Shown piece by piece: positions 7,761 to 14,685 of a DNA stretch of 15,749 bases. How positions within the stretch are numbered: position 1 is the stretch's first letter; each line of letters begins with the position of its first letter. Under the pieces are notes generated by a model, which saw only the letters and a list, made by a program, of their open reading frames with translations, was not told the DNA's origin and did not search any database. The translations under genes were made by a program, and so were the position numbers. Source of the stretch: Neisseria lactamica (GTDB lineage: Bacteria > Pseudomonadota > Gammaproteobacteria > Burkholderiales > Neisseriaceae); contig JUNU01000026.1 in NCBI GenBank assembly GCA_001067655.1, forward strand, positions 1 to 15,749, in the 5' to 3' direction.

Positions 7761-7829
7761 TTTTGCTCCTTGAAGGAAGTATTTTTACCGCATGGCGGAT
7801 TTTCGATATTGGAAACGGTACGTTACGGT

Positions 7830-7841
7830 TTCAGACGACCT
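7830..7841 (-). repeat. Exact DNA uptake sequence in rpoB-rpoC spacer
   Basis: TTCAGACGACCT on the plus strand is a perfect reverse-orientation copy of AGGTCGTCTGAA, 70 bases upstream of the rpoC start codon. It is one of three DUS in this 165-base spacer. Confidence 0.92.
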
Positions 7842-7886
7842 GATATTTTCAGATTTCGATTCATTCATTCTTATTCTGCAACCGCT

Positions 7887-7918
7887 TTTTCAGACGACCT
7901 AGAGAGGTCGTCTGAAAA
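7887..7918. repeat. Perfect DUS palindrome after rpoB
   Basis: Two exact DUS (7889-7900 reverse, 7905-7916 forward) face each other. They extend to a perfect 14-bp stem, TTTTCAGACGACCT with AGGTCGTCTGAAAA, and a 4-base AGAG loop. It starts eight bases after the rpoB stop. On either strand the T-run is at the 5' foot and A residues follow the 3' foot, the opposite of an intrinsic terminator. This suits its place inside an operon that must read through to rpoC. It could act as an RNA processing or stability hairpin in the rpoBC mRNA, besides DNA uptake. Confidence 0.93.
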
Positions 7919-7925
7919 CTTCTGT

Positions 7926-10900
7926 TTAGTAACGTTCCAAATCGATATCCAAGCCCAGTGAGCGAATCTCTTTAACCAATACGTTGAAGGACTCAGGCAT
8001 ACCGGCATCGATTTTGTGTTCGCCTTTGACGATGTTCTCGTACATTTTGGTACGGCCTGTTACGTCGTCGGACTTCACGGTCAACATCTCTTGCAGCGTG
8101 TAGGCTGCACCGTATGCTTCCAGCGCCCAAACCTCCATCTCACCGAAACGTTGGCCACCGAACTGAGCTTTACCGCCCAGAGGCTGTTGAGTAACCAGAC
8201 TGTACGGACCGGTAGAACGCGCGTGCATTTTTTCGTCAACCAAGTGGTGCAGTTTCAGATAATGCATCACACCTACTGTTACCTTGCGATCAAACGGTTC
8301 GCCTGAGCGGCCGTCATACAGCGTGATTTGGGTTTTGCTGTCGTTAAAGCCCAATTTTTCAACTTCAGGATCATCGCTCGGATAAGCTAAATTCAGCATT
8401 TCGCGGATTTCGGATTCTTTCGCACCGTCAAACACCGGCGATGCGAAAGATGCGCCTTTACGCAGATTGGAAGCCAGTTCGATGATTTCTTCATCTGTCA
8501 GGGCATCCAAATCTTCTTTCTTACCGCTGCCGTTGTAGAGTTTGTTCAAGAACTCGCGCAACTCGTTGGCTTTGCGTTGTTCTTTCAGCATACGGTCGAT
8601 ACGCTCGCCGATACCTTTTGCTGCCCAACCCAAGTGAACTTCCAAAATCTGACCGATGTTCATACGGGAAGGTACGCCCAACGGGTTCAGTACAATGTCC
8701 ACAGGACGACCGTCCGCCATGTAAGGCATGTCTTCTACAGGCAGAATGCGCGATACCACACCTTTGTTACCGTGGCGGCCCGCCATTTTGTCACCGGCTT
8801 GCAGACGGCGTTTGATGGCGATAAAGACTTTCACCATTTTTTGTACGCCAGGCTGCAATTCGTCGCCTTGGGTCAGTTTTTTCTTCTTGATTTCGTACAA
8901 CTCGTCCGCTTCTTCGCGTTTTTGTTGCAGACTCAATTTAATCAGTTCTAATTGTTTGGCCAAATCTTCATCAGCTAAACGGATATCGAACCAATCGTGT
9001 TTGCTAGGCAAACCCGCCAGATATTCCGTCGAAATTTCGCTGCCTTTAGCCAGCTTCATAGGACCACCGTTGGCTTTTTGGCCGACGATCATACGCTCAA
9101 TACGGTCGAATGCGTCGTTATCAAAAATACGCAACTGGTCACCCAAGTCTTGACGGTAACGTTTCAGCTCGGAATCGATAATGGATTGAGCACGTTTGTC
9201 ACGTTGGATACCTTCGCGGGTAAAGACTTGAACGTCGATAACTGTACCGCTCATGCCGGTAGGCATACGCAAAGAGGTGTCTTTTACGTCGGATGCTTTT
9301 TCGCCGAAGATGGCGCGCAACAGTTTTTCTTCCGGAGTCAGTTGGGTTTCGCCTTTAGGCGTTACCTTACCTACCAACACATCGCCTGCTTCCACTTCTG
9401 CACCGATGTAAACGATACCGGATTCATCCAAACGGTTTTGCATACGCTCGGACAAGTTCGGAATATCGCGGGTGATATCTTCCGCCCCCAGCTTGGTATC
9501 ACGGGCAACGACATTCAATTCCTCAATGTGAATCGAAGTATAGCGGTCGTCCGCAGCCACTTTTTCGGAAATCAGAATCGAGTCTTCATAGTTATAACCG
9601 TTCCACGGCATAAAGGCGATGGTCATGTTTTGACCCAAGGCCAATTCGCCCAAATCGGTAGATGCACCGTCAGCAATCAAATCGCCGCGTTGCAAAACGT
9701 CGCCGGCTTTGACGGCAGGACGCTGATTGATATTGGTAGACTGGTTGGAACGGGTGAATTTCACCAAGTTGTAAATATCGACACCCACTTCACCGGCAGT
9801 CGCTTCATCGTCATGAACACGAATCACAACACGGTTGGCATCGACATACTCAACCACACCGCCGCGGCGGGCAACGATTGCAGTAGCAGAGTCAACGGCA
9901 ACGGAACGCTCAATACCAGTACCAACCATCGGTTTTTCAGGACGCAGGCACGGTACGGCCTGACGTTGCATGTTGGCACCCATCAATGCACGGTTCGCAT
10001 CATCGTGCTCCAAGAACGGAATCAGAGATGCCGCTACGGATACCACTTGACCGGTTGCCACGTCCATATATTGCACACGGTCAGGCGTTGCCATAATGGT
10101 TTCGCCTTTTTCGCGACAAGTTACCAGGTCACCAATCAAATTACCGTCTTTGTCCAAATCAGCATTCGCCTGTGCAATCACATAACGACCTTCTTCGATG
10201 GCAGACAAGTAATCGATTTCCTCGGTTACTTTGCCGTCGATAACGCGGCGATAAGGAGTTTCCAAGAAACCATAATCATTGGTACGTGCATAAACGGACA
10301 ATGAGTTAATCAAACCGATGTTCGGACCTTCAGGCGTTTCAATCGGACATACGCGGCCATAGTGAGTCGGATGCACGTCTCGCACCTCGAAACCGGCACG
10401 TTCACGGGTCAAACCACCCGGACCTAACGCAGATACACGGCGCTTATGGGTTACTTCAGACAAGGGGTTGGTCTGATCCATAAACTGACTCAATTGGCTT
10501 GAGCCGAAGAATTCTTTGATGGCAGCAGAAACAGGTTTCGCATTAATCAAATCATGCGGCATTAAGTTTTCTGATTCTGCCTGATTCAAGCGTTCTTTTA
10601 CGGCACGTTCCACACGAGCCAAACCACTGCGGAATTGGTTTTCAGTCAACTCACCTACCGAACGCACACGACGGTTACCCAAGTGGTCAATATCGTCCAC
10701 TTCGCCATGACCGTTACGCAATTCAACCAAAGTAGCAATTGAGGCAACAATATCTTCGACGCTCAGGACATAACCGCCTTTTTCGGCAGCTCCTGCAAAA
10801 GTTTCATTCAACAAACGGCCATACCAAGACTGCTGTTGTGCTTCAGACAATTTTTGTTCATAAGTACGCGTATTGAATTTCATACGGCCTACGCGAGACA

Positions 10901-12104
10901 AATCGTAGCTATCCTCACTGAAGAACAAGCGGTTAAACAATTGCTCGACTGCCTCTTCGGTAGGCGGCTCGCCCGGGCGCATCATGCGGTAAATCGCAAC
11001 ACGTGCTGCTTGCTGATCAGCAGTCTCATCAGTACGCAGAGTATTGGAAATATAGCCACCCTGATCCAATTCATTAATGTAAAGCGTAGTAAGCTGTTTT
11101 ACACCATGGATATCAAATTTTGCCAACAACTCTTCAGTGATTTCATCGTTGGCCACAGCCAATACTTCACCCGTTTCAGGATCAATCAAATCCGCGGCCA
11201 AAGCTTTGCCAATCAAACTTTCCGGCTCCACATCCAAACGAGTCAATCCCGCATTGCTGATATCACGGATATTTTTTGCGGTAATGCGTTTACCTTTAGC
11301 AACCAATACGTTGCCTTCTTTATCTAAGATATCAACTTTGGCAGTTTCACCTTTCAGACGACCTACAACCAAATCGGTTTGAACACCATTTTCAGACAGA
11401 TAGAACGTTTCTTTATCGTAGAAAATATCCAAGATCTGCTCATTGTTGTAGCCCAAAGCCTTCAACAAAATCGTAACCGGCATTTTACGGCGACGGTCGA
11501 TGCGGAAATACAGCAAATCTTTCGGGTCAAATTCGAAATCCAACCACGAACCACGGTAAGGAATGATTCGAGCAGAGAACAATAATTTACCGGAGGAATG
11601 GGTTTTACCACGGTCATGCTCAAAGAACACACCAGGAGAACGGTGCAATTGAGAAACAATCACACGTTCGGTACCGTTAATGACAAACGAACCGCTTGGA
11701 GTCATCAATGGGATTTCACCCATGTACACTTCATTTTCACGAACTTCTTTGACTGTCGGTTTAGACGCTTCCTTGTCTAAAATAACCAGTCGGATACGCG
11801 CGCGCAGGGGGGCTGCATAAGTGATTCCGCGCAATTGACATTCGGGAATATCGAACAAAGGTTCACCCAACGTGTAATGCACAAACTCCAGACGCGCATA
11901 ACCGTTGTGGCTTACGATGGGGAAAATAGAATTAAATGCAGCCTGCAGACCATCATCAGTGCGCTGATCAAAAGCATTTTCTAATTGCAGAAATTTCGCA
12001 TAAGAATCAATTTGTGTTGCCAACAAAAAGGGAACGTCCAATACGTTCTCTCGTTTTGCAAAACTCTTACGGATACGTTTTTTCTCGGTAAACGAATAGT
12101 TCAT
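7926..12104 (-). CDS. rpoB: DNA-directed RNA polymerase subunit beta
   Basis: The beta subunit (1392 residues) forms the pincer opposite beta' and binds the nascent RNA and rifampicin. The rifampicin pocket is wild type: FGSSQLSQFMDQ with Asp543, then His553 and Ser558, equivalent to E. coli Asp516, His526 and Ser531. GRVCPIETPEGPN follows. The active-site segment GDKMAGRHGNKGV (about 1104-1116) has both conserved lysines, 1106 and 1114. The protein ends IRSLGLDIDLERY. An in-frame ATG six codons upstream is less likely; MNYSFTEKKRIRK is the family start and has GGAG five bases before it. The gene follows rplL by 187 bases containing a probable attenuator and a long inverted repeat, and precedes rpoC. 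One exact DUS is embedded in the coding sequence at 11353-11364. Confidence 0.99.
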   Translation of the reverse strand: MNYSFTEKKRIRKSFAKRENVLDVPFLLATQIDSYAKFLQLENAFDQRTDDGLQAAFNSIFPIVSHNGYARLEFVHYTLGEPLFDIPECQLRGITYAAPLRARIRLVILDKEASKPTVKEVRENEVYMGEIPLMTPSGSFVINGTERVIVSQLHRSPGVFFEHDRGKTHSSGKLLFSARIIPYRGSWLDFEFDPKDLLYFRIDRRRKMPVTILLKALGYNNEQILDIFYDKETFYLSENGVQTDLVVGRLKGETAKVDILDKEGNVLVAKGKRITAKNIRDISNAGLTRLDVEPESLIGKALAADLIDPETGEVLAVANDEITEELLAKFDIHGVKQLTTLYINELDQGGYISNTLRTDETADQQAARVAIYRMMRPGEPPTEEAVEQLFNRLFFSEDSYDLSRVGRMKFNTRTYEQKLSEAQQQSWYGRLLNETFAGAAEKGGYVLSVEDIVASIATLVELRNGHGEVDDIDHLGNRRVRSVGELTENQFRSGLARVERAVKERLNQAESENLMPHDLINAKPVSAAIKEFFGSSQLSQFMDQTNPLSEVTHKRRVSALGPGGLTRERAGFEVRDVHPTHYGRVCPIETPEGPNIGLINSLSVYARTNDYGFLETPYRRVIDGKVTEEIDYLSAIEEGRYVIAQANADLDKDGNLIGDLVTCREKGETIMATPDRVQYMDVATGQVVSVAASLIPFLEHDDANRALMGANMQRQAVPCLRPEKPMVGTGIERSVAVDSATAIVARRGGVVEYVDANRVVIRVHDDEATAGEVGVDIYNLVKFTRSNQSTNINQRPAVKAGDVLQRGDLIADGASTDLGELALGQNMTIAFMPWNGYNYEDSILISEKVAADDRYTSIHIEELNVVARDTKLGAEDITRDIPNLSERMQNRLDESGIVYIGAEVEAGDVLVGKVTPKGETQLTPEEKLLRAIFGEKASDVKDTSLRMPTGMSGTVIDVQVFTREGIQRDKRAQSIIDSELKRYRQDLGDQLRIFDNDAFDRIERMIVGQKANGGPMKLAKGSEISTEYLAGLPSKHDWFDIRLADEDLAKQLELIKLSLQQKREEADELYEIKKKKLTQGDELQPGVQKMVKVFIAIKRRLQAGDKMAGRHGNKGVVSRILPVEDMPYMADGRPVDIVLNPLGVPSRMNIGQILEVHLGWAAKGIGERIDRMLKEQRKANELREFLNKLYNGSGKKEDLDALTDEEIIELASNLRKGASFASPVFDGAKESEIREMLNLAYPSDDPEVEKLGFNDSKTQITLYDGRSGEPFDRKVTVGVMHYLKLHHLVDEKMHARSTGPYSLVTQQPLGGKAQFGGQRFGEMEVWALEAYGAAYTLQEMLTVKSDDVTGRTKMYENIVKGEHKIDAGMPESFNVLVKEIRSLGLDIDLERY
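11353..11364 (-). repeat. Exact DNA uptake sequence within rpoB coding sequence
   Basis: The minus strand reads AGGTCGTCTGAA in frame within codons for VVGRLKGET, a perfect 12 of 12 match. Most other exact copies in the window lie between genes, so a perfect copy inside an essential gene stands out. Confidence 0.93.
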
Positions 12105-12133
12105 ATACACTCCGAAAAGCAATTTTAAAAAAG

Positions 12134-12145
12134 AAGTCGTCTGAA
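12134..12145 (+). repeat. Degenerate DUS (11 of 12) upstream of rpoB
   Basis: AAGTCGTCTGAA differs from the exact uptake sequence at the second base only. It lies 30 bases before the rpoB start codon. Confidence 0.6.
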
Positions 12146-12162
12146 ATAACGCCTATTGTTTG

Positions 12163-12222
12163 TGTTATTTACATTTATTTAAACTTAACTTGCGAATAAA
12201 TTGCAAATAAATGTAAATAACA
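12163..12222. repeat. Perfect 18-bp AT-rich inverted repeat in the rplL-rpoB spacer
   Basis: The arm at 12163-12180 (TGTTATTTACATTTATTT) is the exact reverse complement of 12205-12222, around a 24-base loop. In RNA it would form a long, GC-poor duplex between the rplL attenuator and rpoB. E. coli has an RNase III cleavage hairpin in this same spacer, so a processing site is a reasonable guess from position. No U-run follows it. Confidence 0.8.
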
Positions 12223-12249
12223 AATTAACCTAATAACAATAAGCAAAAT

Positions 12250-12275
12250 AAGGCTGGCAGAAAACTGCCAGCCTT
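12250..12275 (-). terminator. Probable partial terminator (attenuator) after rplL
   Basis: AAGGCTGGCAG (12250-12260) and CTGCCAGCCTT (12265-12275) form a perfect GC-rich 11-bp stem with a 4-base loop, starting 16 bases after the rplL stop. On the minus strand the following bases are ATTTTGCTTATTG, an interrupted U-tract. A leaky terminator here would lower rpoBC relative to the ribosomal genes, as the known attenuator does in E. coli. Confidence 0.75.
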
Positions 12276-12291
12276 CACAGGAAGCATCAAA

Positions 12292-12663
12292 TTATTTGAT
12301 TTCGACTTTAGCGCCGGCTTCTTCCAATTGTTTTTGGATGTCTTCAGCTTCAGCTTTAGAAACACCTTCTTTAAGAGTTTTAGGTGCACCATCAACGATG
12401 TCTTTAGCTTCTTTCAGACCCAAACCGGTAATTGCGCGAACTACTTTAATCACGCCAACTTTTTGGTCACCGGCAGAAGCCAATACTACGTCAAATTCAG
12501 TTTTTTCTTCAGCGGCAGCAGCACCAGCACCAGCAGGACCCGCAACTGCAACAGCAGCAGCAGAAACGCCGAATTTTTCTTCAAAAGCTTTAACCAAGTC
12601 GTTCAATTCCATTACGGTCAAAGAACCAACTGCTTCCAAAATGTCTTCTTTAGTAATAGCCAT
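12292..12663 (-). CDS. rplL: 50S ribosomal protein L7/L12
   Basis: L7/L12 is the multi-copy stalk protein of the 50S subunit that recruits and stimulates the translation GTPases. The 123-residue product has the usual layout. An N-terminal dimerisation and L10-binding segment (about 1-33) is followed by an Ala/Gly-rich hinge (about 34-52, AAAVAVAGPAGAGAAAAEE). A C-terminal factor-binding domain follows, with KVGVIKVVRAITGLGLKEAK. The ATG at 12663-12661 has GGAG about ten bases upstream. It follows rplJ by 58 bases, with no terminator seen between them, so both are likely made from one message. A hairpin after its stop probably reduces transcription into rpoB. Confidence 0.98.
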   Translation of the reverse strand: MAITKEDILEAVGSLTVMELNDLVKAFEEKFGVSAAAVAVAGPAGAGAAAAEEKTEFDVVLASAGDQKVGVIKVVRAITGLGLKEAKDIVDGAPKTLKEGVSKAEAEDIQKQLEEAGAKVEIK

Positions 12664-12721
12664 GCTATTTATACTCCAAATATTGTATTAAAAAATAATT
12701 GATTAACAGAAACAAAATTGA

Positions 12722-13222
12722 TTAAGCGGCTTCTTCGCCTGCTTTTTTCTCTGCCAAAGCAGCCAAACCGCGCGCAAAGCCTGATACAGGAGCTTGCATA
12801 ACGAACAACAGTTTGGACAACAGCTCTTCGCGGCTCGGAATAGAAGCCAACTCAGCAACCTGAGCAGCATTCATCACTTCACCATTGTAAGAACCGGCTT
12901 TAACTACAATTTTGTCATCTTTTTTCGCGAATTGGTGCAACACTTTAGCAGCAGCAACAGCATCTTCAGAAGCAGCATAAACCAATGGACCAACCATTTG
13001 ATTAGCCAAAGCTGCGAATGAAGTACCCTCTACTGCACGACGAGCCAATGTGTTTTTCAGAACGCGCAAGTAAACGCCTTCTTTACGCGCATTAGCGCGA
13101 AGCTCAGTCATACTGGAAACACTGATACCGCGATATTCAGCAACCACGAGAGTCTGGGCGTTAGCAATTGCTGCGCTGATTTCCTCTACGGCTACTTTCT
13201 TGGTTTCAATATTGAGACTCAA
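12722..13222 (-). CDS. rplJ: 50S ribosomal protein L10 (TTG start)
   Basis: L10 anchors L7/L12 dimers to the ribosome at the base of the stalk and, with L12, typically represses its own operon by binding the mRNA leader. The 166-residue product begins MSLNIETKKVAVEEISAAIA and includes VVAEYRGISVSSMTELR, typical of the family, with a C-terminal helix for L12 binding (GFARGLAALAEKKAGEEAA). The start codon is TTG (13222-13220). It is supported by a strong GGGAGG ribosome binding site (13229-13234) six bases upstream and by the family N-terminus; the first in-frame ATG is far downstream, inside the domain. A structured leader precedes it. The rare start codon combined with a strong binding site may help translation control. 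Confidence 0.97.
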   Translation of the reverse strand: MSLNIETKKVAVEEISAAIANAQTLVVAEYRGISVSSMTELRANARKEGVYLRVLKNTLARRAVEGTSFAALANQMVGPLVYAASEDAVAAAKVLHQFAKKDDKIVVKAGSYNGEVMNAAQVAELASIPSREELLSKLLFVMQAPVSGFARGLAALAEKKAGEEAA

Positions 13223-13235
13223 GGTCTACCTCCCA

Positions 13236-13401
13236 CTGTTTATAAACAGGATATCGAAATGATATCCCACCAGCGCGGTAACCTAAAAAGACATCTTACA
13301 AGCAATCTTGCAATGTGTTTCAGGACTACCGTCTGCGTAGGGCAGTTACGATTAAATCTTGCGATCCCTACGGTCTTGGACATCTACTTAATTCTAAGTA
13401 G
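13236..13401 (-). promoter_or_regulatory. L10-type ribosomal protein leader (rplJL autoregulation)
   Basis: This leader carries several helices. CGTAGGG (13336-13342) pairs with CCCTACG (13366-13372), beside the segment reading CTACGCAGACGGTAG on the minus strand, which I recognise as resembling the conserved core of L10 leaders. CTACTTA (13384-13390) pairs with TAAGTAG (13395-13401). CAAG/CTTG within ACAT...ATGT forms a hairpin at 13291-13316. GGATATC (13249-13255) pairs with GATATCC (13261-13267). The 14-base palindrome CTGTTTATAAACAG (13236-13249) sits just before the ribosome binding site. The L10-L12 complex probably binds the core to repress translation, as in other bacteria. Exact boundaries are uncertain. 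Confidence 0.75.
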
Positions 13402-13407
13402 CCCAAA

Positions 13408-13438
13408 TTCAAGCAACTCAAAAATAGAGTTGCTTGAA
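13408..13438 (-). terminator. Hairpin after rplA, possible weak terminator
   Basis: TTCAAGCAACTC (13408-13419) and GAGTTGCTTGAA (13427-13438) form a perfect 12-bp stem with a 7-base loop, 12 bases after the rplA stop. On the minus strand only TTT then GGG follows, so any termination is likely partial. It lies between the rplKA genes and the L10 leader, where transcript levels may be adjusted. Confidence 0.55.
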
Positions 13439-13450
13439 AATTTCTTAACA

Positions 13451-14146
13451 TTAGTTATTCACGCTTGATGTATCAACGCGAACACCCAAACCCATAGTGC
13501 TGGATACAGCAACTTTTTTCAGGTACTGACCTTTAGCAGCAGCGGGTTTGGCTTTAACGATAGCGTCCAGCAACGCATCAAAGTTCTCTTTCAAATCAGC
13601 TTCAGCGAACGAAGCACGACCGATAGTTGCATGAACGATACCAGCTTTGTCTGTACGATATTGCACTTGACCTGCTTTTGCATTTTTAACTGCTTCAGCC
13701 ACATTAGGAGTAACAGTACCCACTTTAGGGTTTGGCATCAAACCACGCGGACCTAAGATGGTACCCAACTGACCAACGATGCGCATTGCATCAGGAGAAG
13801 CAATAACAACGTCAAAGTTCAGATTACCTGCTTTGATTTCAGCAGCCAAATCTTCAAAGCCGACAACATCAGCACCAGCTTCTTTAGCTGCTTCAGCATT
13901 TGCACCTTGAGTAAATACTGCCACGCGGGTTGTTTTACCAGTACCTTTAGGCAGAACAACTGAACCACGGATAACTTGGTCAGATTTACGCGGATCAACA
14001 CCTAAGTTGAAAGATACGTCAACAGACTCGTCAAATTTAGCAGTTGCTGCTTTTTTTACCAAAGCAATTGCTTCATCAATCGCATATAATTTATTGGCCT
14101 CAACAGAAGAGCGCAAAGCTTTCAAGCGTTTAGATACTTTAGCCAT
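13451..14146 (-). CDS. rplA: 50S ribosomal protein L1
   Basis: L1 binds 23S rRNA at the mobile L1 stalk, where it helps release E-site tRNA, and in many bacteria it represses translation of the rplK-rplA mRNA. The 231-residue product carries the family signature GTILGPRGLMPNPKVGTVT (about residues 127-145) and ends GLGVRVDTSSVNN. The ATG at 14146-14144 overlaps the rplK stop by one base (TAATG), with GGAGG ten bases upstream inside rplK, an arrangement that favours translational coupling. It is followed by a 12-bp hairpin and the L10 leader. Nothing odd in length or composition. Confidence 0.98.
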   Translation of the reverse strand: MAKVSKRLKALRSSVEANKLYAIDEAIALVKKAATAKFDESVDVSFNLGVDPRKSDQVIRGSVVLPKGTGKTTRVAVFTQGANAEAAKEAGADVVGFEDLAAEIKAGNLNFDVVIASPDAMRIVGQLGTILGPRGLMPNPKVGTVTPNVAEAVKNAKAGQVQYRTDKAGIVHATIGRASFAEADLKENFDALLDAIVKAKPAAAKGQYLKKVAVSSTMGLGVRVDTSSVNN

Positions 14147-14580
14147 TATACAACACCCTCCACATCCAAGCCCATTGAGCGAGCAGAACCAGCAATAGTA
14201 CGAACGGCAGCATCTAAGTCAGCAGCAGTCAAATCTGGCTCTTTAGTTTTAGCAATTTCTTCCAACTGAGCACGGGTCAATTTACCCACTTTATTTGTCA
14301 AAGGATTAGAACTACCTTTTTGCAGACCAGCAGCTTTTTTCAACAGAATAGAAGCTGGAGGAGTTTTCATCACAAAAGTGAATGATTTATCCGCAAATGC
14401 AGTAATCACAACAGGAATTGGCAAACCAGGCTCCATGCCTTGAGTTGCAGCATTAAATGCTTTACAGAATTCCATAATATTCAAACCACGCTGACCCAAA
14501 GCAGGACCAACTGGGGGAGATGGATTGGCTTTACCTGCAGGAATTTGCAGTTTGATGTAGCCGATAATTTTCTTTGCCAC
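14146..14580 (-). CDS. rplK: 50S ribosomal protein L11 (GTG start)
   Basis: L11 binds the GTPase-associated centre of 23S rRNA and is needed for RelA activation and factor function. The 144-residue product begins [20 protein letters not shown], contains the conserved [11 protein letters not shown] (22-32) and ends with the signature [12 protein letters not shown] in the RNA-binding C-terminal domain. The start codon is GTG (14580-14578), chosen because it gives the family N-terminus and follows GGAG at eight bases. It is the first gene behind a strong promoter, with a folded leader of about 58 bases, and its stop overlaps the start of rplA. Confidence 0.98.
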
Positions 14581-14599
14581 TTATAGGACTCCTAAAAAC

Positions 14600-14629
14600 G
14601 GGTATAGCGCGGAACCATTTCCGCTTCCC
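14600..14629 (-). promoter_or_regulatory. rplK leader stem-loop, candidate L1 binding site
   Basis: On the minus strand a short outer helix GGG/CCC (14627-14629 with 14600-14602) and an inner helix GCGGAA/TTCCGC (14619-14624 with 14609-14614) flank an asymmetric internal loop of two and six bases. The terminal loop has four bases. L1 is known to repress the L11 operon through a leader element of two helices joined by an asymmetric loop. The resemblance is by architecture only; I cannot verify the required loop bases. Confidence 0.4.
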
Positions 14630-14643
14630 AAAAAGAATTTAGC

Positions 14644-14672
14644 ATTATATTTGCTTAGAGATTTTTTTTCAA
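14644..14672 (-). promoter_or_regulatory. Sigma70 promoter for rplK-rplA and downstream genes
   Basis: The minus strand has TTGAAA (14672-14667) and a perfect TATAAT (14649-14644) with the ideal 17-base spacer, in the nusG-rplK gap. Transcription should start near 14638, giving a leader of about 58 bases. No terminator follows nusG, so rplK may also be read from upstream. Confidence 0.85.
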
Positions 14673-14685
14673 GAGATTTAAAAAC

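Noticed and set aside
8997..10304. Plus-strand open frame of 435 codons opposite rpoB
   Set aside because: Antisense to strongly conserved rpoB codons; openness follows from the codon bias of the real gene, and the translation resembles no protein I know.
10430..10520. Rifampicin-resistance changes in rpoB
   Set aside because: Residues equivalent to E. coli Asp516, His526 and Ser531 are all wild type.
13384..13440. Promoter for rplJ (TTGAGT and TAGAAT on the minus strand)
   Set aside because: The spacer is 19 bases, the -35 lies within a terminator-like stem, and matches are moderate; not enough to call a separate promoter.
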